Shown here piece by piece: positions 11,313 through 23,400 of a stretch of 64,000 nt of DNA. The translations under genes and the position numbers were made by a program. Each line of letters opens with the position of its first letter. Within the stretch, counting starts at the first letter, position 1. The notes under the pieces were generated by a model. It was not told the DNA's origin and did not search any database. It saw only the letters and a list, made by a program, of their open reading frames with translations. Source of the stretch: Nilaparvata lugens (lineage: Eukaryota; Arthropoda; Insecta; Hemiptera; Delphacidae); assembly GCF_014356525.2 (NCBI RefSeq), contig NC_052505.1, positions 7,938,171 through 8,002,170 on the forward strand, in the 5' to 3' direction.

Positions 11313-11999
11313 CAACAAACTAAATTGATCAAAAGGCTTATGATCCTCAAATAATAGCTGTTTAAGAGTTATCATGGAAAGTATATCAATATTAATTTTG
11401 TGTCATTCTCAATGATATTGAGTTGGTGTTGGTTAGCATCAAAAAAATAATCTAATACATTAATGAGATTCACAAAAAGGGATCATAGTGAGGTACAAAA
11501 TGAATTATATTGATAGTATACTTAAAATGAAGAACAGTTAAAGATGACCAGAATAATACATAATTTGTATGTGAGTGAAGCGAAGTTTTTTTCGTCGAAA
11601 GTAGCATAATTATTGTGCAATGATTATATTTTAAAATGTAACATAGTAGTTATAATTTTATGGGTTGACGGATTTCGAACTCTTTCAACGGAATTTCTGA
11701 TATCAACGATTCAGTGTATAAACAAGTTGAGAAATTGTCTGTGTTTACTGGACTTGGTTACGTGTTTTGTGGGCTACATCAAGGAAATGTGACCTCGATC
11801 TAACAAATGTAGAGGGTGGAATTATCTCTAGAGCTCCCAAATGGCTTATTGTTGGTGTGAAACGGAATAGCAATTTGGGTTCGGAAGTTTATGAATGGCA
11901 GTCAGTGAATGAAATTAAGAACGCGAATCAATTGATAGGGGAGGAGTGAGTGGAACAAAAATAGAAGAGAAAAGAAAAAGTGTGCGTTGTAGGGAATTG
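11313..11999. other. Unique spacer
   Basis: No gene or repeat could be supported. Confidence 0.45.
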
Positions 12000-12360
12000 T
12001 TAATGGATCTAGCTTTAGTTGTTGTGGTCAGAGGTGAGGGAAGGAGAAAGAGTGAGTGAGAGAGAAAGTACTGGCGATTGTTTTCCGTACAATGGAGGCA
12101 GTGAGGCGTCCGATACCTCACGAAACCGCCTCGCCACTGTCCTCACCTCAGCGAACCTCAAACTCGACTCTCGACTCTGCGCTGAGTTCAAAAACTCGCT
12201 GAAACTCAGTGGCGTCGCCGCCCTAACTCCGCTGCACTCTGCTCTCCTCTGCTCTGTGTGTCTCGGCCAAGTAAAGCGCCTTTCACAAGTTGCCTTCATT
12301 TGTCCCGTCTCGTTTTTCATTCAGTCAGCTCCGGTCAAGAGCTTCCAACTGCTGCTGCAT
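12000..12360. promoter_or_regulatory. GC-rich, promoter-like block
   Basis: Composition changes sharply: purine-rich AG repeats on the plus strand (12030-12070) pass into CT- and CG-rich sequence (12110-12280) and end at an initiator-like TTCAGTC (12320-12326). Open frames exist on both strands through the block (12019-12363 plus, 12015-12320 minus). That pattern reflects low stop frequency in GC-rich DNA and is not evidence of coding. It could be a promoter with a first untranslated exon, or an enhancer. There is no direct support for transcription. Confidence 0.3.
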
Positions 12361-12846
12361 TAAAGGCCATCACTCTAAATATGCCAGTTGTCAACTCCAG
12401 CTTCAATTCCAATTTGTGTACACTGCATGTTCTCAGAATTCGAGCGACAAAATATAATCAACGTTATTCTTGTATGGGTGTCTTTTGATATGCTCAGGAA
12501 CCCTGCTATTTGAGTCATTTCCAATGCTGTGTTCATCCCAATGATTCCGTTCCTAAACTGCTTACTCTTTCAAGTCACTTTATACCACAAAATTATAATG
12601 ATATCTGAACGGGAGTGATGTCAGATTCGAGGATTCATATTCGAATAGGAACTTGCTGTAGTCTGTTCAGTGAAACAACGGAGTGTTGCTTGGGAATTAC
12701 TATAAAGGAGGATTAGGACTAATTAATAGGAATTACCGATTAATCCCTGATTGACAATTGATTGGCAAGTTGCCTCCACTCTTATCGGACCATTTTCGAA
12801 CAATTCAATGCCCACAAGTCGAGAATTAATTAATCCTTCTTGAAAA
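12361..12846. other. Unique spacer
   Basis: Nothing recognised. Confidence 0.45.
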
Positions 12847-13166
12847 AATCTGGTGTGGCGCAATCACACAACTGTCCTTGCTCATTGATCTGTAAGCCCC
12901 ATTATTAAAAGAGAATAATTTAGGGGGATAAAATAATGACGATTGAAACTACGACATATGACGACATTTGAAACTACGATCAGACTACTGTATATGTAGT
13001 TATATATCTGGTTTTCAGAGTACTTTTTCCTTTGCGTAAATTGTAAAATTCGATGATATTTTTTAAAAGTCGTCAAAACAGCTGTTCTACAGATGAAATA
13101 TCTCGACTATTGTTCTTTTTATGAACTGCTTCATCTACCTACCTCATGCACGAGAAGGAGGTTACA

Positions 13167-14188
13167 ATAGTTATTTGTGCAACTAGTGCGCAAAGTGCCA
13201 CTTTGCTGCACCGAAAGAAACGTTTACGCCCGAGCCGTAGGCGAGGGCGGAATGGTTTCTTGAGTGCAGCAGAGGAACTTTGTGCACGTATTTCACATTT
13301 AATTTTTCCTACAGTTACCATTGAATATGAAAAGTGGGCTGAAATACATGATGGCTGAAATCCATCAAATGTTTGTGTGTGTGATGCTGTTATCAATAAC
13401 AACCTTAATTCATTTAAAAATTAATAATCCAATTGAAGTTGAAAATTCTCAGCCAAAGTTCTCATCTTTATTCATTCAAGAATCAGGAAAAATACAGATA
13501 AAACAAAAAATTGCATTCAAAATACACGCCAACAGCATGGCTGAATGGCTGAACCGACAAGCGCGCGACCTAGCGGGAAGAATCGTACCTAACTTCGTTT
13601 CATCCAACTAAAAACTGTATTCAGATACTTAGACATGGTTAACTTACTAAATTACCGAAAAATAATAAAGTAAACTAAAAAATATTTATAAAATAACATA
13701 GACAACAGAAAATATTTTATTGTAGTATATTCTAATGTTATTTTATTAATTTTATTGACATGGATTTCGAACGGTAATTATTTAACCTGAAAATTCGAAT
13801 TTCATAATGTGTGTTTGCTACATTCTTATTGCTTATGGTTGAAATAATTATTACTGTCAATAGAAAATAAACATTATTTATTATTAAATGATGATAGGTA
13901 ATTATTTTATTATGATTTAGATAAACATTATTCTTGTTTTGGATTTCTAGATTGGGATCTTATCATAAATGTAGGGTAGCCATTGAAATTATTCTTATCT
14001 AAATCTAACCACAGTCATTGTTACCAACATAATTTTTGTTTTCGTGCACTAATCCTCCATATAACCCACCAACTATTTTGAGTTGCCATGTTGCAAATGT
14101 GGAGTGCAGGAAAAATTTTTCCCGCACTAGAGCGGAAAAGTGATTCTTTGCGTTCTGTAATCAGTGCAGGAATGGCCACTTTTTAAGG
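13167..14188. mobile_element. About 1 kb insertion nested in copy A
   Basis: Copy B runs directly from GAAGGAGGTTAC to the sequence that in copy A resumes after about 14190, so this segment is extra. It starts with a GC-rich block rich in CGAGCCGTAGGCGAGG-like self-complementary sequence (13190-13300) and continues into very AT-rich DNA. TTTTCCTACAGTTACC (13306-13321) and GGTAACTGTAGGAAAA (14186-14201) are exact inverted complements. The insertion could be a DNA transposon, but its exact ends and target duplication are not resolved. Confidence 0.5.
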
Positions 14189-14670
14189 TAACTGTAGGAA
14201 AAGACCATTTCTTAAGGATCGGGTGGCCCCCCATTAGTTTCCCAGAAAGGTGACTGATGCCAGTTAATAGAGCTGATGAATAACTATGCAGGGTAAGAAT
14301 TTGAAAAAAACGGTCAAGTCATTTTTGAGAAAATCGTGAAAAACATGGTTTTTTAGTAATCATCCGCCATTTTTCTTTTTCTCAAGAATATTACGGAGTT
14401 CCTGCAATTTTCCCAGAAATGAGACTCATGTCAGTCGATAGGGCTTATGAATAGCTATCCAGGGTATAAATTTGAAGAAAATCGTTAGAGCCGTTTTCGA
14501 GAAAACCGTGAAAAACATGGTTTTTTTAGTCATTATCCACCATTTTTTCCGCCATTTTAAATTGAATTCTTTTGAATTTCTCATTGTCGGATCCTCATGG
14601 TAGGCTATAAGGATCTTAAGTTTAAAATTTGAAGTCAATCAGTTAATTAGTAATGGAGTTATCGTGTTCA

Positions 14671-14701
14671 CAGACACACACACCCACACACACACACACA
14701 G
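14671..14701. repeat. CA microsatellite within copy A
   Basis: (CA)n of about 15 units with one CCC interruption. The orthologous position in copy B is a longer GT run (46901-46982). Confidence 0.9.
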
Positions 14702-14850
14702 ACCAACACCCAAAAATCATGTTTTTGGACTCAGGGGACCTTGAAACATATAGAAAACTTGAAATTTAGAAAACAGGGTACCTTAATTTTTTTTTTTTTG
14801 GAAAGCAATACTTTCCTTACGGTACCTATGTTAATAGGGCAAGGAAAGCA

Positions 14851-16375
14851 ATAAGGTGGTTGTATGGGGTTATTAGACTCTCATGGGGAGTGGGAACCGC
14901 TCTATTTAGATGGACAGTTTGCTGATTTGATATCCTCAACAAGGAGTTTTGTAGCAATGGATCGTAAGATTCACTGATTTCTAACAATTACTTCAAGTAC
15001 AGGGGCATTGAATATTGAAGTACGGGAATGTAAAATATGTTTCATGGTCACAAGGGATTCTATCCATAAATCATACAATGACAGTATATAATATCACAGA
15101 TTCAAGCCTGTTATGATTCCAAGCCTTGTTGTCTGTGATAATATTCATGAGAGTACAGTCAAAGTTTACATTTTGCAAAGGAATAATCATTGATGTAGGA
15201 ATATACAGTCAAAGGCAGCCTGTACGTTTGAAACTGTGGTAAGCACAAACTAACACGACATGCAATTAACTCTGCAAACTCATGACTAAACGAAGATGTC
15301 GCTGTCTACTGCTATATTCCTCCTATTCTGTATTCTCATATTTCATTGTGTGTTATATAGCAACTGACAATACTCTGAATAATACTCGTCATACAGTCGC
15401 TCAGTCGTGAGGCACCTGTTCCGGGAAGGATCCAAGTTGAGAACCACTGAGCTAGAAGTCAAGATCTATGTATCTTTCGTATCAGATTGCAAGAATCGTA
15501 TTCAATGAACATCAAATCAAGGAATCTCTCAGATTCCAGTATAATCCAAGAGAATGTGATGTGCTAGCTGTGCTATGTGAAGTCTTTTAGATTTCACAGT
15601 AGATTTTTTTAGAGCCGAAAACCGTACTTGAAATAGATTTAAGTATATCTTTTCCAGATTCGATAGTAGTATAACAAGCTGTATGTAACCATTTATCAAA
15701 CAATCCTTGTTTAGAGAGAGTCCTGGGAGCTAAATCCATGAAAATTCAAATGGCTCTAAGAAATTCTTGGATCATCAAAAAACAAATTTATGATCTTTTC
15801 CAGTACCAACAATTTTAAGTACTTGAATTTGTAGCATATGTAGAAAATTGAAATAAAGAGATGAAGATTCTATGAAGCTCTACACATACTTGGTTAACTT
15901 TATGGTACATTAAAAGCAATACTTCTCCAAAAACAATCAATGATTCTTGATCACCTTGTGAAGAAGACATACCATTTCAAAAAATTGAAATATTGAAATG
16001 AGAAGGGTTTCTAAAATTCAGTTTTCAGTTGATCAGATAACTGACAGGCTATTGAACTTCAATTTTGACGTAGATATTGGATAATATTACTACCCTTGCA
16101 ATTTTTTTTCTGTGTGAGAAAGGAATACTTGTGTCAATTTTGGATGTACTGTAAGAACCTACAACAGTGGAATTCGATTCATTTGTTAACGAAAGTGTTT
16201 TGTCAACTACTGAACAACTTTGCAATTTTGGTTGGGAATCACACAACTGCTGAGATAATGCGAGGCGATAAGGAATACTTTTTGCGTGTCAAACACAGTG
16301 GTTCTGTCGCCGTTGAACAAAGGATAAAAAGCGCGAGTACAAGATAGAGTCAACGGCTTCCCAACTGTTAATTTG
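14851..16375. other. Unique AT-rich DNA
   Basis: No gene, repeat or regulatory signal that I can support in about 1.5 kb. Confidence 0.5.
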
Positions 16376-16620
16376 AATTTGGGTCAGTGGTAGCTGTGGG
16401 ACCGGGACCGGGTTTAGGTCTGGATCTGTCACTTTCAGTCGCCATCTCACTTGAGTGATGAGGCCCATTGCAACTGTTACCGCGCTTCTTATACCCAATC
16501 CACAACTCCCCATTCTCGCTTTATTACTCTTCTGCCATTCCTTTCTTGCCACCATGTCACTATCTGTTCGCGCGCCCTCTATACCACTGCTATATAAATA
16601 ATAATAGTCCCGAGGTAATT
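16376..16620. promoter_or_regulatory. GC-richer island
   Basis: Repeat-free block containing GGGACCGGGACCGGG (16398-16412) and a TATATAAATA at 16590-16599. The open minus frame (16289-16666, 125 codons) has no recognisable domain. Candidate regulatory DNA only. Confidence 0.22.
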
Positions 16621-17520
16621 GCCATGACAGCCTCAATATGGTCCAGTTGTTAATGGAACATTTCATGAAATACCCACGTATGCAACTTGAATGTGTGTCA
16701 TCATGAACAGGCTATGTCATGTTCAAACTACATCAGTACTATTTAAGTAGATAGACTATGAAAATGTCATCTGGAAAGTTTATAATCTGAAATGATTGAT
16801 CCAAAAAAGACAGATGAGAAAGGCATTATCTGTAGCTTCTCCTATTCATAACATTATTTGAGGCGAATATAGTCCTGGATTTGAAGCCATGATCACTCAG
16901 TCAGCTATCCCAATTCGAATATCATCCATTATAATCAATTATCAAGTATTATTAACAGTTATTAGTTATCGATTATAATCAGTTTTGGAAAAGAACACTT
17001 ACAAAAAACACGTTTTCTATTTTGACCGATTACACAGTCTAAAGAGGACGCAATTTGACTATTGATCTGAATGTCAATTGATTGCTATCAACATATCTTG
17101 GTAATAGTTGGTGAACGAAATACATCCAACTTATTACATAGCGTCTCTAATCTACGATAAAGCAGCCACGCCAGACCGACACTGACTGAGCAAACTGTGA
17201 GTTATTGTGAATTTTTCAATTATATGATTACTGTGATTATTCTGTTCACTTGTGATACTGTAACATTCAAAGTGAAAAGTATTCTAACCCTGATTGACGA
17301 TAACAGTAGATACGTGAGAACCAGGACAAGTCCCACCTCTGTCAACCTATATGGTGGCGTCCCACTGAATCTTTAATCAAATAGTCTAGATTTCAACAGT
17401 TATGAAGTGGAATTGGAGCACCAAAACATCTACACGCTACACGTCTCAAGAGCTACTTGGTCGTAGTTTGATATATTCAAACCAAAGATGAAGCATTCAA
17501 AGGAGCAGCTTTGTGGTGAT
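16621..17520. other. Unique spacer
   Basis: Nothing recognised. Confidence 0.45.
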
Positions 17521-17524
17521 GACC

Positions 17525-17660
17525 CACTTGATTCATTCACTACTATGTATTCAATCATTTAATCAATCATTCAGAATTACACAACTTTCAGAAGAGTACC
17601 ACAGGCTTACGCCCAAAACGGTTCCAATTCTAATTTATACAACAGTCCAAATGTAGGTAG
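17525..17660 (-). repeat. Probable LINE 3' end fragment
   Basis: The segment has ATTCAATCATTTAATCAATC followed by ACCACAGGCTTACGCCCAAA. Read on the minus strand it resembles LINE 3' untranslated sequence ending in a GATT-rich tail, as also seen near 3620 and 24640. This is a similarity judgement by eye. Confidence 0.35.
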
Positions 17661-18699
17661 GTTATGTGTCACTCATTCTCCTATTACACACTCAATTTAC
17701 AACTCAAAACACACAAAAATTATTTTCAAATTGAAAATACGGTACTTCAAAATTGAATTAAATCAATCACAATATATATCAAGCTCATATATATTTGTGA
17801 TCTTCCCTCCAGTAAAAATTACCACTTTCGTTGACCGAGCCAATATTAATTGTCAAAAAATTCAACTTTCTCCAGAACTTTCATCACAGTTAAATTTGCA
17901 AAACTTCCCAAACTTTATTGGGTTATATCTTGTTTGTTTTCAAGAAAAAGTGGTTCATTACTGAGCATTTATCTAATTGCTTTGATTGAGATTGAGTAGT
18001 GTTGAGGTGTATCCTGCGTTTTAGGAACCTTTTGCTGCAGAGTGTAAAATTTTACTGAAACTCACACAAGTGAAACTGACAATTGGATGAATGGGACAAA
18101 ACGACAAAAAATCGATTCATTATAATTTCTCAACAGTTGAGTTGATTAATTTCTCAATCAGGGTGAAATGCTCTCCGCAAAAGTTAGAATTGCCGACTAA
18201 TCGAGTGGCGAAAGTGAGTGAGTAAGATTCTGAAGACAATGGTGAACAAATGGGTGTGTCGTGAATAGGAGAGGAAAGTGGATAAAGGATGAAGAATAAG
18301 AGAGAAAATAATGGAGTAGGAGAGTGGGAGACTGTGGAGGAGTGGAGATGAAACGATGTTGAAGTGAGGAAAGCAGTTGGTAGAAAAGGATTTAAAAGTT
18401 GGGAAACCTGGAAGAGAATAAAGAAAGGTTGAAGGTGGTGCACGATAATGAGAAAAGTCGCTTTTGTTGTCATGTTGGCGTTGTTGTCTGGGTGGGGGGG
18501 GGGGTCTTCTGTGATGGGAAGGGGTGTCTTTTAGGGTTGGAATTCCGAAACGTCTCTTCGCATTAATTAAGCTGGCGGGTGATCGGGAACAGCAACTGAA
18601 AAGCATCAAATTTGAATGTGGTCATTAGCGCACGGATTGCAACCATTAGTTGGGTAGTAACTTGGTTAGTAAGAGAGAGAGAGTGTGTGTGGGGAGGAG
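17661..18699. other. Unique DNA with a purine-rich strand segment (about 18230-18530)
   Basis: From about 18230 to 18460 the plus strand is strongly purine-rich (GAGGAAAG, GAGAGAAAAT, GGAGTAGGAGAG), ending in an 11-G run at 18494-18504. The long minus-strand frames across it are serine- and leucine-rich by-products of this bias. Possible triplex-forming or regulatory DNA. No gene is supported. Confidence 0.4.
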
Positions 18700-19080
18700 T
18701 GACTTGTGGACTTGGCCTTGCACCGAAATGTCGTTCATCGCTCACTTCTACCCCTTACACTCTCCACCCCGCACCACCCACTAAAAACTAGAAACTATCC
18801 GAGGCACCCTCCTTGGAACGAGCTTAACCGACCATAAATAATGATATTATTTGTCGCCACCGCACCGATTAGCGTTGTTTGGTCGGCTGCGATGCCGATA
18901 CCATTGGCTGTGCCATCCGTTCTCCAGGCCTATCAGCCGGATAATTCAAGACGCGACCGACGCCAACTATGCACATCCGGTCACCAACTTTAGCCCAGCA
19001 CTGGGACCCCACTCCACTCCACAAATTTCACACCACAATTTATCGATAATTGAATGCACAGTGCACTATTTCATAGCATA
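18700..19080. promoter_or_regulatory. GC-rich island with CCGACCATAAA motif
   Basis: Repeat-free block of balanced composition. CCGACCATAAATAATG (18828-18843) shares the 11-mer CCGACCATAAA with another island at 40621. It is followed by CG-rich sequence (18880-18970). Such blocks in AT-rich insect DNA are often conserved enhancers, but this cannot be tested here. Confidence 0.3.
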
Positions 19081-19578
19081 AATGAGGAGAAGGCGGAGTT
19101 CCCATATTGTAAAAGTAACGAATAATAAGATCACTTCGTAATTCGCCAAGTCAACATAAATAAAAAAGTCATTCTATTCTATTCTATTCTAATTAATACT
19201 TTACAATATCTAGAAAAATTGAAATACAAATTTTTCTTATTCATTGTTCCTTATCAAATTGAGAATGAGAATATAATTGTTAGAATATTACAATATTGTG
19301 AAAATATACCGCACGAAAATCATTTTCATAATTACTACTTTAGAACATTCAGGAAAATTGAAACATACACTTTACTCTACTTTTACTTTACATGTTCCTC
19401 ATCATGTTCGAAATATGCGATGAATATAAATATATGAGGGGGTCTGAATACAAGGGGTCCAAGTGACATTTTTCAATTTTTTGAGTTAGCTACAGTAATC
19501 GATAGCTGAAAGTGGTGAAAATCTAGTATTCAAGATCTAACATTTTTAAACTACATTCTCAAACAGCTGTTAATTTGA
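19081..19578. other. AT-rich spacer with ATTCT repeat
   Basis: A short (ATTCT)n run lies at 19170-19190. Nothing else is recognised. Confidence 0.5.
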
Positions 19579-19617
19579 TTAAACAAGGTGTCCAAGTGAC
19601 TTGGATTCCTTGTTTAA
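19579..19617. repeat. 39-nt near-perfect hairpin
   Basis: TTAAACAAGG, TG, TCCAAGT, a single G, ACTTGGA, TT, CCTTGTTTAA. Two perfectly paired stems of 10 and 7 bp are separated by one 2x2 internal loop, with essentially no apical loop. The sub-motif ACAAGGNGTCCAAGTGAC also occurs at 19450-19468. Confidence 0.8.
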
Positions 19618-20620
19618 AGGACAACGGCTGCTCGAATCCATCAAATTAAATTCAACCTTGATTAAGCCATGTCACCAAGCAAAAAATACCTTTAGAACCA
19701 ATTAGCAAATCAGATAATATTGCAATGAGGTCATTAATCATTGTTCAATTGCTGGTAAATTTGATAGATTTATGTGTAGCTAGACAATAGAGTTTTGTTT
19801 GGTAAACAAGGGGTACAATTGATACTTCTTATCATTATTTACCTGATAATTGAGAAAGGAGAGCAATTTGAGACATGAAACAGTACGTTTGATTCTGTAA
19901 GAGTATACTGAATAGTTATTGGAATAGGTGAATATCATCCCTATATTCATTTCATGAATGAAAAATTAATTAATGTAAGTGAACTTTAGGCTCAATTTTC
20001 CCGAAACTAATGATATGTCACTTCCCTTGTAATATAACCCCTTCATATCACATAATAGGCAATAATTATTCCAACGAATAATGGTTCTCTTGTAGTATGA
20101 TACAGTTATGGAATAATATTCATCCCATTAACATTCGACCGGATTTAATTGAGGATTGATAATGATAAATTATTATTGATGAAGTGAATCCAAGAACAAT
20201 CAAATTCCAATAACATTATTAAAGAGGAATATGTATCGGCACCAACTCACTTGTATAAATGTACAAAGTAATAAGATTATGAAATCGAATGCTAAACATG
20301 ATTATCAAGATACTATTAAAATGATGTGGGCTCAATCACTTCATTATATTCATGTACTAGAATATGAAAAACAGCGTTCCACTTTTCCAATTGAAGTTTT
20401 CCCGATTGCATAGCTTTCTTGTCTTGAATTCATTGAATGGCTGGTATGTCGTCAAGGACGAGATGATAGACGTGGTGCAGACCATTTGGCATCAAATGAT
20501 TGATCTCTGTAACAGCCATTTAACATTGCTGGAGCTAAGTACAGCCCATGAGACTCTTATTGATCTACATCTTCTGAAAATGAGATGGAAATTGATTTCA
20601 GTAATGTGTTTTGAATCTTG
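19618..20620. other. AT-rich spacer
   Basis: No supported gene. The short frames at 20231-20621 are unrecognised. Confidence 0.45.
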
Positions 20621-21300
20621 AGGGCGGAGAGGCGTCTGTGTTCTTCACTTTTGTAATCAGTCAATCACTTGGAGAAGATGAAATGAACTCTGAACGGCCT
20701 TTCAATGATTTCCGATTCCTCATCCCGTAACGCAGAGAAAAGATATAGGAGACGGAGTAACAACATCATGAAAGTTGAAGAAAAAGCTATAAATCAGGTG
20801 TTGAATGCGAAATAGGGTCTAAGGTCGTGCCGAGAGCCTCTACCTCACTTTTTCTTGCCAGATGGCCTTTTATCGGCGTCTGAATAACTTCAGGATTGAC
20901 TAGCTTCGGGCTTTCTGTTGAGTGAAAAATATCCAACATGCACCCGCGCGCTCAAAAGAAAAGAGCACGTCTGTCGAGGTGCATTTGTTAGGTGGTGGTG
21001 ATAAGGGGTGAGACGTTGAGCAGATTAGACGGCAGTCACATGGGCGTGACTGAACGTGTTTTGACAACCAAGTGATGGACTCCCTACAGTACTGCCTTCA
21101 TGAACAAGATTTTCTACTCTCTCATTTCCCAGGGCGCTTCATAATGCAATTACAATCATTCTGTCTCTTTATCCATGCAGGACTGTACATAAACAAGGCC
21201 AAGACTGCTGGGAGATTGATGTGGAGTCGTTGACATGAGCCCGGCTACCACTGCAGCGCTTCAGCTATAAATCAACTGCTCTATGATTTATAGTCGAATA
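20621..21300. promoter_or_regulatory. Long repeat-free island
   Basis: About 680 bp of balanced composition with no repeat signature, including GCTTCATAATGCAATTACA (21136-21154), a POU/homeodomain-like ATAATGCAATTA core that nearly recurs at 40842-40860. CACCCGCGCGCTC (20941-20953) is notably CG-rich. Candidate conserved noncoding element. Confidence 0.32.
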
Positions 21301-21792
21301 CACGTCAAAGCTCAACTGGAACATTGTTTCAGTCCTTCTGCGTAGTTCACATTATCATGCTTGTATGTTGAATACTGTATTGATAATCGAATAATCCACC
21401 ACTAGCCGTTGTTCGTTGTGACAGCGGAATTGAATCCAATAGATTCCAATCACACACAATATATTACATCATATTTATATCGCTCGTGGAAATTAGTATT
21501 CTCTACTGAGCGTTGTGCAGTGGAAATTGGAAAAACCAGACTGATAAATATATGACTTGAAGTACGAATATGATTATTATTGGACATCATTCATACAACT
21601 CATAACACAATGCATCGAGAAGAATGGAACCACACGCGCAAACTCCATTTTCAACGGATGCAGTCTTTCGATTGGTACAAAAATTTACCGTTTAAGGATG
21701 CAGAGTCTGATTTACCTTATCGGTTAGTAGACCGTATCGTGAATAATGAAAATGATAATATCGTATGTGAATTTTAAATAAATGATAAATAC
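21301..21792. other. Unique spacer
   Basis: Nothing recognised. Confidence 0.45.
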
Positions 21793-21841
21793 CAATGTAC
21801 CCAGAATACATTCTAGGTATGAATGTATTCTAGGTACATTG
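21793..21841. repeat. 49-nt hairpin
   Basis: CAATGTACCCAGAATACATTC and its inverted complement (20 of 21 positions) are separated by a 7-nt loop. The two lines after it contain GGGATGTCCT twice (21903, 21936). It is compact for a MITE. A small-RNA hairpin or a replication-prone palindrome is possible. Confidence 0.8.
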
Positions 21842-23400
21842 ATTGATGAATTTCTAGGATGATAACTTTCCGAACAAAGTTCTCTAGAAGAAACTGGTAG
21901 AGTGGGATGTCCTCAAAGTATCTGTCTACCAACGTTGGGATGTCCTAACTAGAATAAATAACATACGTAATATGACGCTAATTGCTTTCTACATCCAATA
22001 TTATACCATACTTAATCATATCAAAATCATTTCAACAGATAAGAAAAGGAAAATAATGATGCAACAATAATTCGTGCGTATCATGACGAAAATTGTTTTG
22101 TACCCCACCAGTGAAAACATTGCAAGAAAGAGGATCGCATGTGGGAAGGCAGGGGATTTCCCGAGAAAGATGAGACTGAGAGAAGCGGGCGTGTTCGTTT
22201 TGGAAGGGTTGAAACATAAATCGTATCCTTTTCCAGTTTCCCAGGTGGGTCAGCAGATTACTCCCTTTTACTCTTTTGAAGCTGACCGCTCTGCGTCTCA
22301 CTAGGTTTTGCTCCGCTATCCTGGGCTCAAACCTAATGAAGGATGAAGCCTCCTTCTAAAGGCTCGGTTACGTCGAGGGAACCTGTGCATCGTTGACCAA
22401 GTTAATGCCTTCCATGCTGTGGTCTAGCCTACTAGTTACTCCTTACCATCACACATTCGTCAACATGAGTTGGATTTATTCAATAGAATCTCTTCCAAAG
22501 GACTACATTCTCTCCATCAAACAAACGGAAAGCTTGTGAAAAGAGCTACTGTTGTGATGTGAACTAGCTCTCTCCAAACTAAAACGATGTATGTGAGCAG
22601 TGACTATTAATGACTGGAATTTGATCACATAATATTATTATCAATTTTAGTTGCACTAGAATGATATGGACATAGCAAACCAGTATTCACTTGGTTTTAT
22701 TGATGCTGAAAATTGAGTTCAGACGATTTGCTCAAAAAAGTTGCTTCAATTCAGCTCTACAAATTTCATCAGTTTATACTTCACAATATTCATACTTGAA
22801 TTATGGTTGTTGATGAATGTGGAGAATAATTCCACTACTGGAATCATAGAGCAATCTTATTACGTCGTTTACTGTAATTCATTATGGATTACAAGTTTGA
22901 TGTGACGTAATTCGTCCAAGCATTTTGATTCAGCGAAACTACCAATTAACCAAATACCTCACGGTCTTCTTACAATCTCTTCGTTCTATTGAGGATTGGA
23001 GCTCTATGAAAATTTTTGGATTCACTCCATCACTAAAATATCAAACTGAATTCAATAACAAGATATTTTCATGGAATAGTGGTAGACTGGTCTGGTTAGT
23101 AGGACGAAATTTTCTTGATAAGGTCTGATTCTCAGAGAAATGCAGCATATATTCAAAGATGAAGAGGAGTTTAATCTAACGAGTGATTTGGGAAGGGATT
23201 CCAATGATGTTAGTAGCCACGTTGCGATAATAAAGTATGCTGCGCACAATAAAAAAAAGTACGGTCAAGGAACCAGTGGTTCCATTCTCAGTGAAAACAA
23301 GTAGTATTGCTTTAATCTGGGTCTTATATTTATATGATGCGCATGGCAGTTGCGGTACTCCAATACACTAAGCTCATCTTTATGACTTCTCAGTAAAACC
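21842..23400. other. Unique DNA
   Basis: About 1.5 kb without recognised repeats or genes. A moderately GC-rich stretch lies at 22130-22440. Confidence 0.4.

Larger units (their letters stand above)
12847..14850 (+). mobile_element. Dispersed repeat, copy A, split by an insertion
   Basis: Begins TGGTGTGGCGCAATCACACA (about 12851) and ends in a hairpin, CTTTCCTTAC...AAGGAAAG (14813-14848). The same start and end, in reverse orientation, delimit a colinear copy at 46770-47686, which shows this is one element. Between them come GTCGTCAAAACAGCTGTTCT (about 13069), blocks with ATCGTTAGAGCCGTTTTCGA (about 14480), a CA microsatellite and a conserved 3' block. Copy A carries about 1 kb absent from copy B (see the nested entry). 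No open frame is conserved between copies, so it is non-autonomous. The class is unknown. Confidence 0.72.

Noticed and set aside
12015..12363. Overlapping 114- and 101-codon frames on opposite strands
   Set aside because: Both strands open at once reflects composition, and no protein family is recognised.
16289..16666. 125-codon minus-strand open frame
   Set aside because: Sits in a GC-richer island where stops are rare. Frames on the other strand are also open.
18120..18609. 117- and 141-codon minus-strand frames
   Set aside because: Serine/leucine/proline-rich products of a purine-rich strand. They overlap each other in different frames.
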